In this document: one piece after another, positions 27,757-36,414 of the stretch
How positions within the stretch are numbered: the stretch's first letter is position 1
Layout of the letters: every line of letters starts with the position of its first letter
Assembly (NCBI RefSeq): GCF_000517405.1
Contig: NZ_CP006568.1
Span: forward strand, 1,302,001-1,366,000
Length of the DNA stretch: 64,000 nucleotides
Direction of reading: 5' to 3'
Source of the DNA: Candidatus Sodalis pierantonius str. SOPE
Lineage (GTDB): Bacteria > Pseudomonadota > Gammaproteobacteria > Enterobacterales > Enterobacteriaceae
Made by a program: the position numbers and the translations under genes
Notes under the pieces: generated by a model
Told to the model about the DNA's origin: nothing
Databases searched by the model: none
What the model saw: the letters and a program-made list of their open reading frames with translations, nothing else

Positions 27757-29071
27757 GAGCCTGTTTAGAAATTTGTGTATTTGCCTGATTTTGATATGTT
27801 CAATCCAACATCAAAAACAGGTTAATTTATGGACGAAAAACAGTTGCAGGCTCTGGCTAACGAACTGGCCAAAAATCTCAAAACCCCTGAAGATCTCAGT
27901 CACTTCGATCGGCTGCTGAAAAAAATCAGCGTCGAAGCAGCTCTCAATGCCGAAATGACCCATCACCTCGGCTACGATAAAAATCAGCCTAAACCGGGGA
28001 CCAACGCCCGCAACGGCTATTCCACAAAAACCGTTACCACTGGCGATGGCCCGCTGGCGCTGCGTACTCCGCGCGATCGTGACGGTTCCTTTGAACCGCA
28101 ACTGGTGAAGAAGAACCAGACCCGGATTACCGGGATGGATAACCAGATTTTATCGTTGTACGCCAAAGGGATGACCACCCGCGAGATCGCCGCCGCGTTC
28201 AAAGAGCTGTATGACGCCGATGTCTCGCCGGCGCTGGTCTCAAAGGTCACCGATGCGGTCATGGAGCAGGTTGTCGAATGGCAAAACCGGCCTCTGGATG
28301 CAGTCTATCCCATTGTTTATCTTGACTGTATCGTTCTAAAAGTCCGGCAGGACAGCCGCATCATCAACAAATCTGTGTTCCTGGCGCTGGGCATCAACAT
28401 CGAAGGCCAGAAAGAGTTGCTAGGTATGTGGCTGGCCGAAAACGAAGGCGCAAAGTTCTGGCTGAACGTGCTGACAGAGCTGAAAAACCGCGGCCTGAAC
28501 GATATCCTTATCGCCTGCGTAGACGGGCTGAAAGGTTTCCCAGACGCTATTAACGCGGTGTATCCGGAGGCGCGGCTCCAGCTGTGTATCGTGCATATGG
28601 TGCGCAACAGCCTGCGGTTCGTCTCCTAGAAGGACTACAAGGCCGTCACCCGCGACCTGAAAGCTATCTATCAGGCCCCTACGGAAGAAGCCGGCTTGCA
28701 GGCGCTGGAAGCGTTCTCCAGTGCCTGGGACATCCGCTACCCGCAAATAAGTCGAAACTGGCAGGCAAACTGGGCCAATCTGGCCACGTTCTTTGCCTAC
28801 CCAACGGACATCCGCAAGGTGATCTACACGACCAACGCCATCGAGTCGTTAAACAGCGTGATCCGGCATGCCATCAAAAAGCGGAAGGTGTTCCCGACCG
28901 ACGACGCAGTGAAAAAGGTGGTGTGGCTGGCGATACAGGCGGCCTCACAGAAATGGACAATGCCTTTGAGGGACTGGCACATGGCAATGAGCCGCTTTAT
29001 TATCGAGTTCGGTGACCGCCTGGACGGTCACTTCTGAGAAAAGGCATTTACACAGAATCCGGTACGGGCTC
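27757..29071 (+). mobile_element. IS256-family element, copy 2
   Basis: A 1315-bp copy with ends GAGCCTGTTTAG and CGGTACGGGCTC. Flanked by a perfect 8-bp target duplication GGCGATAC (27749-27756 and 29072-29079), so it is a simple insertion that has not recombined since. Confidence 0.96.
27829..29037 (+). pseudogene. IS256-family transposase with stop codon
   Basis: Same 402-codon gene as copy 1, but TAG at about 28627 replaces the Trp after LRFVS, and the frame continues as KDYKAVTRDLKAI. Truncated after the second catalytic Asp and before the catalytic Glu, so this copy can only move in trans. Confidence 0.92.
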
Positions 29072-29304
29072 GGCGATACCGGTTTCACCGATTTGCCGTA
29101 GTCTTCCTGTAAAACGCCGGAGAGGTAATCATTGCTTCCCGCAACCCAGGCACAGTCGCTATCAAACCACTCTGCCCACAACAACCACATCTGGCTTTTC
29201 CACTGTTTCAATCTGCCTACCACGATGTCGTTATTCATAAGCCTCTCCGGAAATAACCGTTCAACATGACTGGCCCGAAGGCCAGTGGCTGTTTCAAAGC
29301 TTCA

Positions 29305-29466
29305 CTACCTGCCGCGACGGCCGGTAAACAGGCTTATCAGGAACAGGATAATACCGACGACGAATACGATTTTCGCTGTCCAGGCAGCCGTACCCGCCAG
29401 ACCACCAAACCCTAATGCAGCTGTAATCAAGGCAATAACCAGAAAAATAATGCCCCAACGAAACAT
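29305..29466 (-). CDS. ytjA: Small membrane protein YtjA (DUF1328)
   Basis: A 53-residue, two-helix inner-membrane protein, nearly identical to E. coli YtjA (FRWGIIFLVIALI, then ALGFGGLAGTAA and KIVFVVGIILFLISLF). The ATG at 29466 has AAGGAGAGGCTT upstream; a longer in-frame reading from 29499 has no support. Function unknown. It is upstream of the csbD-like gene on the same strand, with 66 bases between, so the two may form an operon. Confidence 0.9.
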   Translation of the reverse strand: MFRWGIIFLVIALITAALGFGGLAGTAAWTAKIVFVVGIILFLISLFTGRRGR

Positions 29467-29572
29467 AAGCCTCTCCTTACCCAAATGATGGAAGTACAAC
29501 TTTTGTGTTACCGGAGGAGAGGGAGCTTGCCCCTCTTCCTATGACGATACCGGCTGTTTTAGTCCCTTTAAC

Positions 29573-30627
29573 CGCTTTGTTGAATAAATCCGAAATTTGT
29601 GACGACTTCCTCCCTATCAGGGCGATTGTTACATGATGCGGACGCTGTTTGGCATTCCTAACAGCGTGATCCGGTTAAGCGCTTTGACCATTGCCATAGC
29701 CTCACCTACCTGCGCGTCATAGTCATGCAGACTCAGATGACCACCCAGAAGTGTTTTAAACCGGAACATGGCCGTTTCAGCCAGTGAACGCCGGTGATAA
29801 CCTACTTTCTTTTTCCAGGTATCGTTATTGCCGCTCAGATGCTGATTTGCCACCGCATGGTTACGCTCATGGTATCGAGCTGGCCAATATTGCGCACCAC
29901 TTCGCGGTGGGATAAGCGGCTTTATTTTTTTCCTCAGCAGAGCATCATGACAGTAACGCGTATCGTAAGCACTGTCAGCCGACGCTTCCCTGATTTTCCG
30001 GTGGGTTTGGTTAATCAGCCCGGGCAGCGCCTGCGCATCTGTCGTACCGCTTAGCGATAAATCGGCACAGATAATTTCATGTGTCGCGTTATCTACTGCC
30101 AGATGAAGCTTGCGCCATACTCTGCGCCTCTCAGCCCCATGCTGCCTGACTTTCCATTCGCCTTCGCCGAAGATTTTCAGGCCGGTGCCATCGATGACCA
30201 GGTGTGAGATTTCGCCGCGGGTTGGCGTTTTTATGCTGATGTCGACGGTTTTTGCTCGCCGGCTGACCAGAGAGTAATCTGGGCAGCGCAGCGACAGCCC
30301 CATCAGTTTAAAAATCGCGTCAACGAAACCCTGTAACGCCCGGAGCGAAAGGTTAAACACGCGCTTTATCATCAGAACCGTGGTAATGGCCATATCGGTG
30401 TAGTGAAGCGGCCGGCCACGATGTTCAGGTGGTGTACTATCAGTCCATGCAGCAATGGCTGACTCATCAAGCCATACTGTCATGTCCCCCCGCTGCCTGA
30501 GCGCATTGTTGTATGCGGGCCAGTTGGTGATTTTAACCTTTTGCTTTGCCATGGGGACCTGATGTTGAAACGAATGTAGTGATCAGAGTCGCCAGTCACC
30601 TAAAAGTTCGATTTATTCAACAAAGCC
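29573..30627 (-). mobile_element. IS903-type IS5 element, copy 1
   Basis: A 1055-bp element with ends CGCTTTGTTGAATAAATC and GATTTATTCAACAAAGCC. Perfect 9-bp target duplication CCCTTTAAC (29564-29572 and 30628-30636), the duplication length typical of the IS903 group. It sits between ytjA and osmY without cutting a gene. Confidence 0.96.
29629..30552 (-). CDS. IS903-type transposase
   Basis: 307 residues, the IS903 transposase length. DDE residues: Asp in VIDGTGLKIFG, Asp in ADSAYDTR and Glu in RRSLAETAMFRFK. Open frame; it differs from the other copies by a few substitutions (for example KQKVKI for KQKFKI). Confidence 0.95.
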   Translation of the reverse strand: MAKQKVKITNWPAYNNALRQRGDMTVWLDESAIAAWTDSTPPEHRGRPLHYTDMAITTVLMIKRVFNLSLRALQGFVDAIFKLMGLSLRCPDYSLVSRRAKTVDISIKTPTRGEISHLVIDGTGLKIFGEGEWKVRQHGAERRRVWRKLHLAVDNATHEIICADLSLSGTTDAQALPGLINQTHRKIREASADSAYDTRYCHDALLRKKIKPLIPPRSGAQYWPARYHERNHAVANQHLSGNNDTWKKKVGYHRRSLAETAMFRFKTLLGGHLSLHDYDAQVGEAMAMVKALNRITLLGMPNSVRIM

Positions 30628-30673
30628 CCCTTTAACCGCAAATTGACCGCGGTTACTTCGCAAGCCGCCCGGA

Positions 30674-31288
30674 TTACTGGCCGGACGTCAGGTCGTTTTT
30701 AACGCTCTTCACGCCATCCACCGCTTTGGCAACGCTTTCTGCACGGGTGATCTGCGTCGCATTTTCCACTTTACCGCTCAACTGCACGATACCGTCAGTG
30801 GTTTCCACTTTAATCATCCGCGACGGTACGCTCTTGTCGGCCAGGAATTTCGCTTTCACTTCGCTGGTAATCGCAGCATCGCTGGCGTAGGTCTTGACCG
30901 ACGTTTTATTGGTTTCCTTGACGTGCAACTTATCGCTAACCGATTTCACGCCTTTCACCGTGCGCGCTGAGGCGACGGCTTTTTCCGCCTGGCTTTGGTT
31001 GGCGACAAAACCGCTAAGCGTCACCACGCCTTCATTGGTTTCAACGGAAATGTCGTTGCTGTTAACGGCTTCATTGCCGACCAGCGCGCTTTTGACTTTC
31101 GCGGTAATGGCGCTATCGCCCATGTACCCCGACGCTGACTTCATTGAGCTATCGATTTTCTGCCCCGTGGTGTTCGCCGCGGACTTGGCGTCCTGCGTCA
31201 CGGAGGTATCCGCCATTGCGGTTGCGCCGGCCAGGACTGAACCCAGTACGATAGCCGTCAGCGATTGTGCAATCTTGGTCTTATTCAT
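30674..31288 (-). CDS. osmY: Periplasmic osmotic-stress protein OsmY
   Basis: OsmY is a periplasmic BON-domain protein induced by osmotic stress and stationary phase. The 204-residue precursor has a signal peptide (MNKTKIAQSLTAIVLGSVLA, cleavage after TAMA) and two BON domains (about 58-125 and 136-204) with the GVVTLSG and GIVQLSG cores. ATG 31288 follows AGGAAAACATCG. Intact. Confidence 0.94.
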   Translation of the reverse strand: MNKTKIAQSLTAIVLGSVLAGATAMADTSVTQDAKSAANTTGQKIDSSMKSASGYMGDSAITAKVKSALVGNEAVNSNDISVETNEGVVTLSGFVANQSQAEKAVASARTVKGVKSVSDKLHVKETNKTSVKTYASDAAITSEVKAKFLADKSVPSRMIKVETTDGIVQLSGKVENATQITRAESVAKAVDGVKSVKNDLTSGQ

Positions 31289-32019
31289 CGATGTTTTCCT
31301 TTTGTCATTCCACCCAATGCCTGGGCTATGCGCCACAACTGTAGCCTGAATAATGCGCCGCCGCTTCACGAGCCGGTCTGGCATCCAACAATTTCAGCGT
31401 CCTGCAACCTTGCAGTGACCCTTCATTAAAGGTGATATCCACGCTTGCTGCGGTCTGATCTCCTATTGGCCTCATTCCCTCCTGAGGACCGTGGACAATA
31501 AACAGCCTATCTTCACGGCCCTTAACAGCAAATTGCTCTGACTTCGCCGGATTTATTAGCTTAATTAACCGCTCCATCAGTGACAATTTAACTATAGACC
31601 ACCACAAGTAATTTGCATGCTCAGGGAAAAGAAAATCGTTAAATCAAAAGCAGAAGCAAGGATTTAGGAACTTTCCGGGACGAAAGCGTCGGCCGCCGCG
31701 GGCCGGACATCCAACAACTGACGCTTCGGCGAGCAGGCGTAAATGCAGGCGCGCGGCTGAGACGTCACCGCGGTCGCCAACGCTGATACAGGCGGCGCGC
31801 CGGTGCATCGGCTGGGCAGAAACGCCACAACAGCAAGGAAGGGATACCACCGCGGACGGAGACCCGGTTATCAACGTTCGGCGACACCCGCCGCGCGCGG
31901 CGCTATGCCGACGCGACGCCAAAACAGTGACACGCCATCCACAACAACGTCACCGTGCGACGCTGCCTGATAAGGGGGGTTGACGCCGCCGCTTTCGCGG
32001 CGGCCCAGGACAGACGCAA
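31289..32019. other. Long spacer between osmY and prfC
   Basis: Over 700 bases with only short, unsupported reading frames on either strand. A hairpin at 31985-32004 (GCCGCCGC, TTTC loop, GCGGCGGC) follows the prfC stop, without a T-run on the transcribed strand. I recognise no gene; it may hold the remains of deleted ones. Confidence 0.5.
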
Positions 32020-33609
32020 TTAGTGTTCGCGCGTTTTATGGAACTGAATATCCGGATAGCGTTCCCGGGTCAGATTCAGATTTACCATGCTCGGGGCGAT
32101 ATAAGAGAGGCTATCGCCGCCGTCGAGCGCCAAATTGAGTTCATTTTTGCGCTTGAATTCTTCCAACTTTTTGGCGTCGCCGCACTCCACCCAGCGAGCG
32201 GTGGAAACGTTTACTGACTCATACAGCGCTTCAACGTTGTATTCGCTCTTCAGCCGCGCCACGACCACATCAAACTGCAGCACGCCGACCACACCGACGA
32301 TAAGATCGTTATTGGCCAGCGGACGAAAGACCTGCACTGCCCCCTCTTCCGACAGTTGCACCAGCCCTTTAAGTAACTGCTTTTGCTTAAGCGGATCGCG
32401 CAAGCGGATACGGAGGAACAATTCCGGCGCGAAATTGGGGATACCGGTGAATTTCAGTTCTTCGCCCTGGGTAAAGGTATCGCCAATTTGGATAGTCCCG
32501 TGGTTGTGTAGGCCGATGATATCGCCGGCGTAGGCTTCTTCGATATGAGAGCGGTCGCCCGCCATAAAGGTCAGCGCATCGGCGATAACGACATCCTTAC
32601 CGGTACGCACCTGGCGCAGTTTCATGCTCTTTTCATAGCGGCCGGAGACAACGCGCAAAAACGCCACCCGGTCCCGGTGCCGTGGATCCATGTTGGCCTG
32701 GATTTTAAAAACGAAGCCGGTGAACTTCTCTTCGTCCGCGCGCACCACACGAACGTCGGTCTGACGCGGCATGGGCGGCGGCGCCCAGGCCACCAGACCG
32801 TCCAGCATATGATCAACGCCAAAGTTGCCCAGCGCGGTACCAAAAAAGACCGGTGTCAGCTCGCCCGCCATGAAAGCCTGTTCTTCAAAGGGATGGGACG
32901 CGCCCTGCACCAGCTCCAGCTCTTCGCGCAGTTGCGCGGCCAGATCCTCGCCCACCGCCTGATCCAGTTCCGGGTTGTCCAACTTTTTTACCACCCGCAC
33001 TGCCTGGATGGTATGACCCTGACCGCTTTGATAAAGGTAGGTTTCATCTTTCGCCAGATGATAAATGCCCTTGAACAGCTTACCGCAGCCGATAGGCCAC
33101 GTGATCGGCGCGCAGGCAATACGCAGCTCGCTTTCCACTTCATCAAGCAATTCCATCGGATCGCGTATATCGCGGTCCACCTTATTCATAAAGGTCAGGA
33201 TCGGCGTGTCGCGCAGGCGGGTGACGTCCATCAGTTTGCGGGTCCGATCTTCAACCCCTTTGGCGGCGTCGATCACCATCAAACAGCAGTCCACCGCCGT
33301 CAGGGTGCGGTAGGTATCTTCGGAGAAGTCCTCGTGCCCTGGCGTATCCAGCAGATTGACCAGCGCCTGGCGGTAAGGAAATTGCATCACGGATGTGGTA
33401 ATGGAAATACCGCGCTGCTTTTCCATTTCCATCCAGTCGGATTTAGCGTGCTGATTAGAGCCGCGGCCCTTCACGGTGCCGGCGGTTTGAATCGCCTGTC
33501 CGAACAGCAGCACTTTTTCAGTGATTGTCGTTTTACCGGCGTCAGGGTGCGAAATAATCGCGAAGGTGCGCCGTGCCGCAATTTCGTCAGCGTAGAGGTC
33601 GTTCTTCAT
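32020..33609 (-). CDS. prfC: Peptide chain release factor 3
   Basis: RF3 is the GTPase that recycles RF1 and RF2 after termination. ATG 33609 gives 529 residues, the E. coli length. Motifs: SHPDAGKTT (20-28), the switch I and II regions with DTPGHEDF, NKVDRD, and the elongation-factor-like domains II and III. It ends FHKTREH, like E. coli. In E. coli yjjG lies between prfC and rimI; here only 122 bases separate them. Intact. Confidence 0.97.
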   Translation of the reverse strand: MKNDLYADEIAARRTFAIISHPDAGKTTITEKVLLFGQAIQTAGTVKGRGSNQHAKSDWMEMEKQRGISITTSVMQFPYRQALVNLLDTPGHEDFSEDTYRTLTAVDCCLMVIDAAKGVEDRTRKLMDVTRLRDTPILTFMNKVDRDIRDPMELLDEVESELRIACAPITWPIGCGKLFKGIYHLAKDETYLYQSGQGHTIQAVRVVKKLDNPELDQAVGEDLAAQLREELELVQGASHPFEEQAFMAGELTPVFFGTALGNFGVDHMLDGLVAWAPPPMPRQTDVRVVRADEEKFTGFVFKIQANMDPRHRDRVAFLRVVSGRYEKSMKLRQVRTGKDVVIADALTFMAGDRSHIEEAYAGDIIGLHNHGTIQIGDTFTQGEELKFTGIPNFAPELFLRIRLRDPLKQKQLLKGLVQLSEEGAVQVFRPLANNDLIVGVVGVLQFDVVVARLKSEYNVEALYESVNVSTARWVECGDAKKLEEFKRKNELNLALDGGDSLSYIAPSMVNLNLTRERYPDIQFHKTREH

Positions 33610-33731
33610 GGTCACTTTCTCGATGGGCGCGCGGCAGGCGCGCGCCACAGTGTCTGTCTAAAGGGAATTTGCTGGTTGCAGATTCTACATGGTGTGGGTA
33701 GGCATTGATAGCTCCCCGGCCGGCGGCGGCG

Positions 33732-34175
33732 TCAGCCCAGCGGCAGCGCCATGATAACGGCATCCTCCCGGCCGTCCGCCGACGGGTAGTAATGGCGCCG
33801 AATCGAGACTTCATTAAACCCCAGCGCGCGATACAGGGCGATGGCCGGCGCATTGGATTGACGCACCTCCAGCCAAAGCGTCAGTACTTGCCGCTGCTCC
33901 AGCTCGGCGATCAGATGATCGAGCAGCGCCCGGCCGTGGCCTTGCCGCTGAAAGTCGGGGTGAACCGCGGTGTTAAACAGCGACGCCTCATCCAGCACGG
34001 TCTGGATGATGGCGAAAGCCGCGATGCGATCGCCCACGCACAGTTTGAAATTCAAATAGCGTTCGTCTTGATTGCCGGCAAAGGTTTTAGCGCTCCAGGG
34101 AAAGGCGTGGCTAGCCTGTTCTATGTGCCAGGCTTCGGTGAGATCAGCCGGTAGCAGCGGTAATATGGTATTCAT
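33732..34175 (-). CDS. rimI: Ribosomal protein S18 N-acetyltransferase RimI
   Basis: RimI is a GNAT enzyme acetylating the N-terminal Ala of S18. The 147 residues include the acetyl-CoA motif QRQGHGRALLDHLI, the C-terminal ALYRALGFNEV and the family ending DAVIMALPL. Of the adjacent start codons (GTG 34181, ATG 34178, ATG 34175), the last gives the E. coli MNTI N-terminus. It overlaps holD by about 32 bases, an arrangement also found in E. coli. Confidence 0.94.
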   Translation of the reverse strand: MNTILPLLPADLTEAWHIEQASHAFPWSAKTFAGNQDERYLNFKLCVGDRIAAFAIIQTVLDEASLFNTAVHPDFQRQGHGRALLDHLIAELEQRQVLTLWLEVRQSNAPAIALYRALGFNEVSIRRHYYPSADGREDAVIMALPLG

Positions 34176-34557
34176 CATCACTTATCCGGCGCCATAGCTC
34201 GCGCTTGGCGCCAGCATCCCCTGAAAGCGCCGCCAGCGGCGGCGTATGGAAAGACATTCCCTCAAATTCGCGCAGGGCCTCAAGGCCGAGCCACCAGCAA
34301 TGGCAACGGACATCATCCGGCATCATCATCACCTGTAAAGGCGTCACCCCGTAGAGCTGCGCCGGCGTCAGCGCCATGCTGCGCGCCACATCGGCCACCA
34401 GCGGATGATCGAGCGGCGGCGCCGCCTCGGCCACCAGCAATAAACGAATATGCCCCGGCAAGGTGATTGCAACCTCCCCCTGTAGCACCGCCGGGCGCCG
34501 GAGCGTCCATTGCGTAATGCCCAGTTGTTGTAACAGCCAATCGCGCCTTGTCGTCAT
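34144..34557 (-). CDS. holD: DNA polymerase III psi subunit
   Basis: Psi links the clamp loader to chi and SSB. The 137-residue length is exact. The N-terminus MTTRRDWLLQQLGITQWTLR, which binds the clamp loader, is well conserved, and the rest diverges as is usual for this fast-evolving subunit. Divergent from rsmC and overlapping rimI. Looks intact. Confidence 0.93.
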   Translation of the reverse strand: MTTRRDWLLQQLGITQWTLRRPAVLQGEVAITLPGHIRLLLVAEAAPPLDHPLVADVARSMALTPAQLYGVTPLQVMMMPDDVRCHCWWLGLEALREFEGMSFHTPPLAALSGDAGAKRELWRRISDDEYHITAATG

Positions 34558-34669
34558 TGTTTATCCCGTCGGCGGTCTCGATTCCGCGCCGCTATGCTAC
34601 CAAACCCATCGAACCCAGGGCAATAAAGCACTATACTCCCTGCTCGAATTATTGAGGAGCGTTTGTCGC

Positions 34670-35722
34670 ATGTCTGCATTAACCCCCGCCAGTGAAGTCA
34701 TACTTCGGCATCAGGATACATTCTCAGATAAACAGGTATTGATTGCCGGCGATGTGCAGGATTTGCTGCCGGCCCGGCTTGAGGCGCGGGGTGTACGGGT
34801 TCATACCGCCTGGTTTCACCACCGGCAGACGCTGGCCCGCGCGCTGGGCGAGCAAGCGGTGCAATTCGGCCTGGTGGCGGACGCCGCCCTGGTCGGCGGG
34901 TGCGATACGCTGATTTACTTCTGGCCGAAAAACAAACCGGAAGCGCTGTTCCAGATGACCAATCTCCTGTCGCTGATGCCGTTGGGCTGCGATGTGTTCG
35001 TGGTGGGTGAAAACCGCAGCGGCGTGCGCAGCGCCGAAGCGATACTGGACGTGTGGTGTCCGCTGGGTAAGATCGATAGCGCCCGCCGCTGCGGGCTGTA
35101 TCACGGCGAACTCGTCCAGCAACCCCGTTTCGATGCGGAGTCTTACTGGCAATCTTACCCGCTTGACAATGTGGTGATAAAAACCCTGCCGGGCGTCTTC
35201 AGCCGCGACGGGCTGGATAACGGCAGCCAGCTGCTGCTGTCAACCTTTGAGCAGCCGATTCAAGGCCATGTGGCCGATATCGGCTGCGGCGCCGGCGTCC
35301 TGTCGGCGGTTCTGGCGAAAGGCGTGGCGGGGGTGCAGTTGACTCTCAGTGATGTGCACGCGCCGGCGCTGGCGGCCAGTCACGCTACCCTGGCGGCCAA
35401 CGGTCTGCAGGGGGAGGTGCTGGCGGGCAACGTCTACTCCGCCATCAGCGGCCGTTTCGATATGATTATCTCCAACCCGCCGTTCCACGATGGTATGCAA
35501 ACCAATCTGAAAGCGGCGGAGACGCTGATTCGCGGCGCGCTCTACCATCTGCGCATCGGCGGCGAATTACGCATTGTCGCTAACGCTTTCCTGCCCTATC
35601 CGGATCTGCTGGATGCGGTATTCGGCAATCATCAGGTGCTGGCGCAAAACGGCCGTTTTAAGGTCTATCAGACTTTCCATCAAGTGAAGCGTACCCGCGA
35701 TAACCGGGGAAAACGCCGCTAA
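34670..35722 (+). CDS. rsmC: 16S rRNA G1207 methyltransferase RsmC
   Basis: RsmC methylates G1207 of 16S rRNA (N2) in the 30S subunit. It has 350 residues: an N-terminal non-catalytic domain (1-170) and a C-terminal Rossmann domain with the SAM motif ADIGCGAGVLS and the catalytic NPPFHDG (from 269). ATG 34670 follows GAGGAGC; a longer in-frame reading from 34463 runs back through the start of holD and is not supported. Intact. Confidence 0.95.
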   Translation: MSALTPASEVILRHQDTFSDKQVLIAGDVQDLLPARLEARGVRVHTAWFHHRQTLARALGEQAVQFGLVADAALVGGCDTLIYFWPKNKPEALFQMTNLLSLMPLGCDVFVVGENRSGVRSAEAILDVWCPLGKIDSARRCGLYHGELVQQPRFDAESYWQSYPLDNVVIKTLPGVFSRDGLDNGSQLLLSTFEQPIQGHVADIGCGAGVLSAVLAKGVAGVQLTLSDVHAPALAASHATLAANGLQGEVLAGNVYSAISGRFDMIISNPPFHDGMQTNLKAAETLIRGALYHLRIGGELRIVANAFLPYPDLLDAVFGNHQVLAQNGRFKVYQTFHQVKRTRDNRGKRR

Positions 35723-35818
35723 CGCCGGGTTGGCGCACCGTTGGCCGCCGCGCGCCGCTGGGCCCGGCGGGGCACGGTATTCTTTTGCAGCAAACGCCCG
35801 CGAAATCACAAATAATCA

Positions 35819-35846
35819 TTGACCTTAACGCCAAAACCTCTAAAAT
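35819..35846 (+). promoter_or_regulatory. Probable tRNA-Leu promoter
   Basis: TTGACC (35819-35824), a 16-base spacer and TAAAAT (35841-35846) lie 42 bases before the mature tRNA. Confidence 0.75.
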
Positions 35847-35887
35847 TCGCCTCCGTGGTAACAGCCTTAAGCGGCTGTCCGTGTCAG

Positions 35888-35974
35888 GCGAAGGTAGCGG
35901 AATTGGTAGACGCGCTAGCTTCAGGTGTTAGTGTCTTAACGGACGTGAGGGTTCAAGTCCCTTTCTTCGCACCA
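35888..35974 (+). tRNA. tRNA-Leu (anticodon CAG)
   Basis: An 87-base class II tRNA with encoded CCA. The acceptor GCGAAGG pairs with TCTTCGC (last pair G-U). The D-arm has GGTAGACGCG, the anticodon loop contains CAG (CTTCAGG), a long variable arm follows, and the T-arm is GAGGG-TTCAAGT-CCCTT. It matches the leuVPQ type, which in E. coli lies as a tandem triplet beside rsmC; here only one copy is present. Confidence 0.95.
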
Positions 35975-36414
35975 TTGTCAATGTCTCGCTTCGCGTTCAT
36001 CTTTTGTTGCGTTAACCTTTAACAGGCTGCTCCGTTCGCCTTCCTTAGGCCTGCGCGATATCCCTTTGCCCATGCCGGCAACCCGCAACTTATTGGGTCA
36101 ACTCACCATCAGAACATAGGCGATGCTGCCCACCGTCGCGCTGGTTGATTTGCGATCGCTTTGCCACGGCGCGACCGGTTTCGACGCTCTCGGTTTACTG
36201 GCGCGGGTGCACGGCGATTTCCTTTAATCTGGCAAGGTCTTTTACGGTGTCGCCGAGCGTAGTCAATGACAATGGCGGCTAAAGCTGGTAAATTGAGCGT
36301 AAAGCGAAAAATTAAATTCAGGTATAAAAACGCTTGGGGATTTATAGCGATCCGTTATTTTCTCGCAACATTATTTATTATTAGTTTTCACAGCCGGGGC
36401 TTATACGTTTGTCT
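35975..36414. other. Spacer after tRNA-Leu
   Basis: 440 bases with no convincing gene, terminator or attachment-site repeat of the tRNA 3' end. Probably decayed sequence plus the upstream region of the GGDEF gene. Confidence 0.45.

Larger units (their letters stand above)
27724..29238 (-). pseudogene. CsbD/YjbJ-like small stress protein, split by IS256
   Basis: From ATG 29238 (GGAGAGGCTT upstream) the product starts MNNDIVVGRLKQWKSQ and contains WLLWAEWFDSDCAWVAGSNDY and LQEDYGKS, a divergent CsbD-family pattern. After codon 56 it is cut by IS256 copy 2 (27757-29071). Removing the element and one copy of the 8-bp duplication GGCGATAC restores PVSPLASKSCH and a TGA at 27724. The family tail is short, so the gene may have been decaying before. 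A general-stress role is known only for homologues. Confidence 0.7.

Noticed and set aside
32545..33708. A 387-codon plus-strand frame opposite prfC
   Set aside because: It is the antisense of a highly conserved gene and has no family motif; prfC explains the conservation.
35888..36414. Integrative element at the tRNA-Leu 3' end
   Set aside because: No integrase gene and no repeat of the tRNA 3' sequence downstream were seen in the window.
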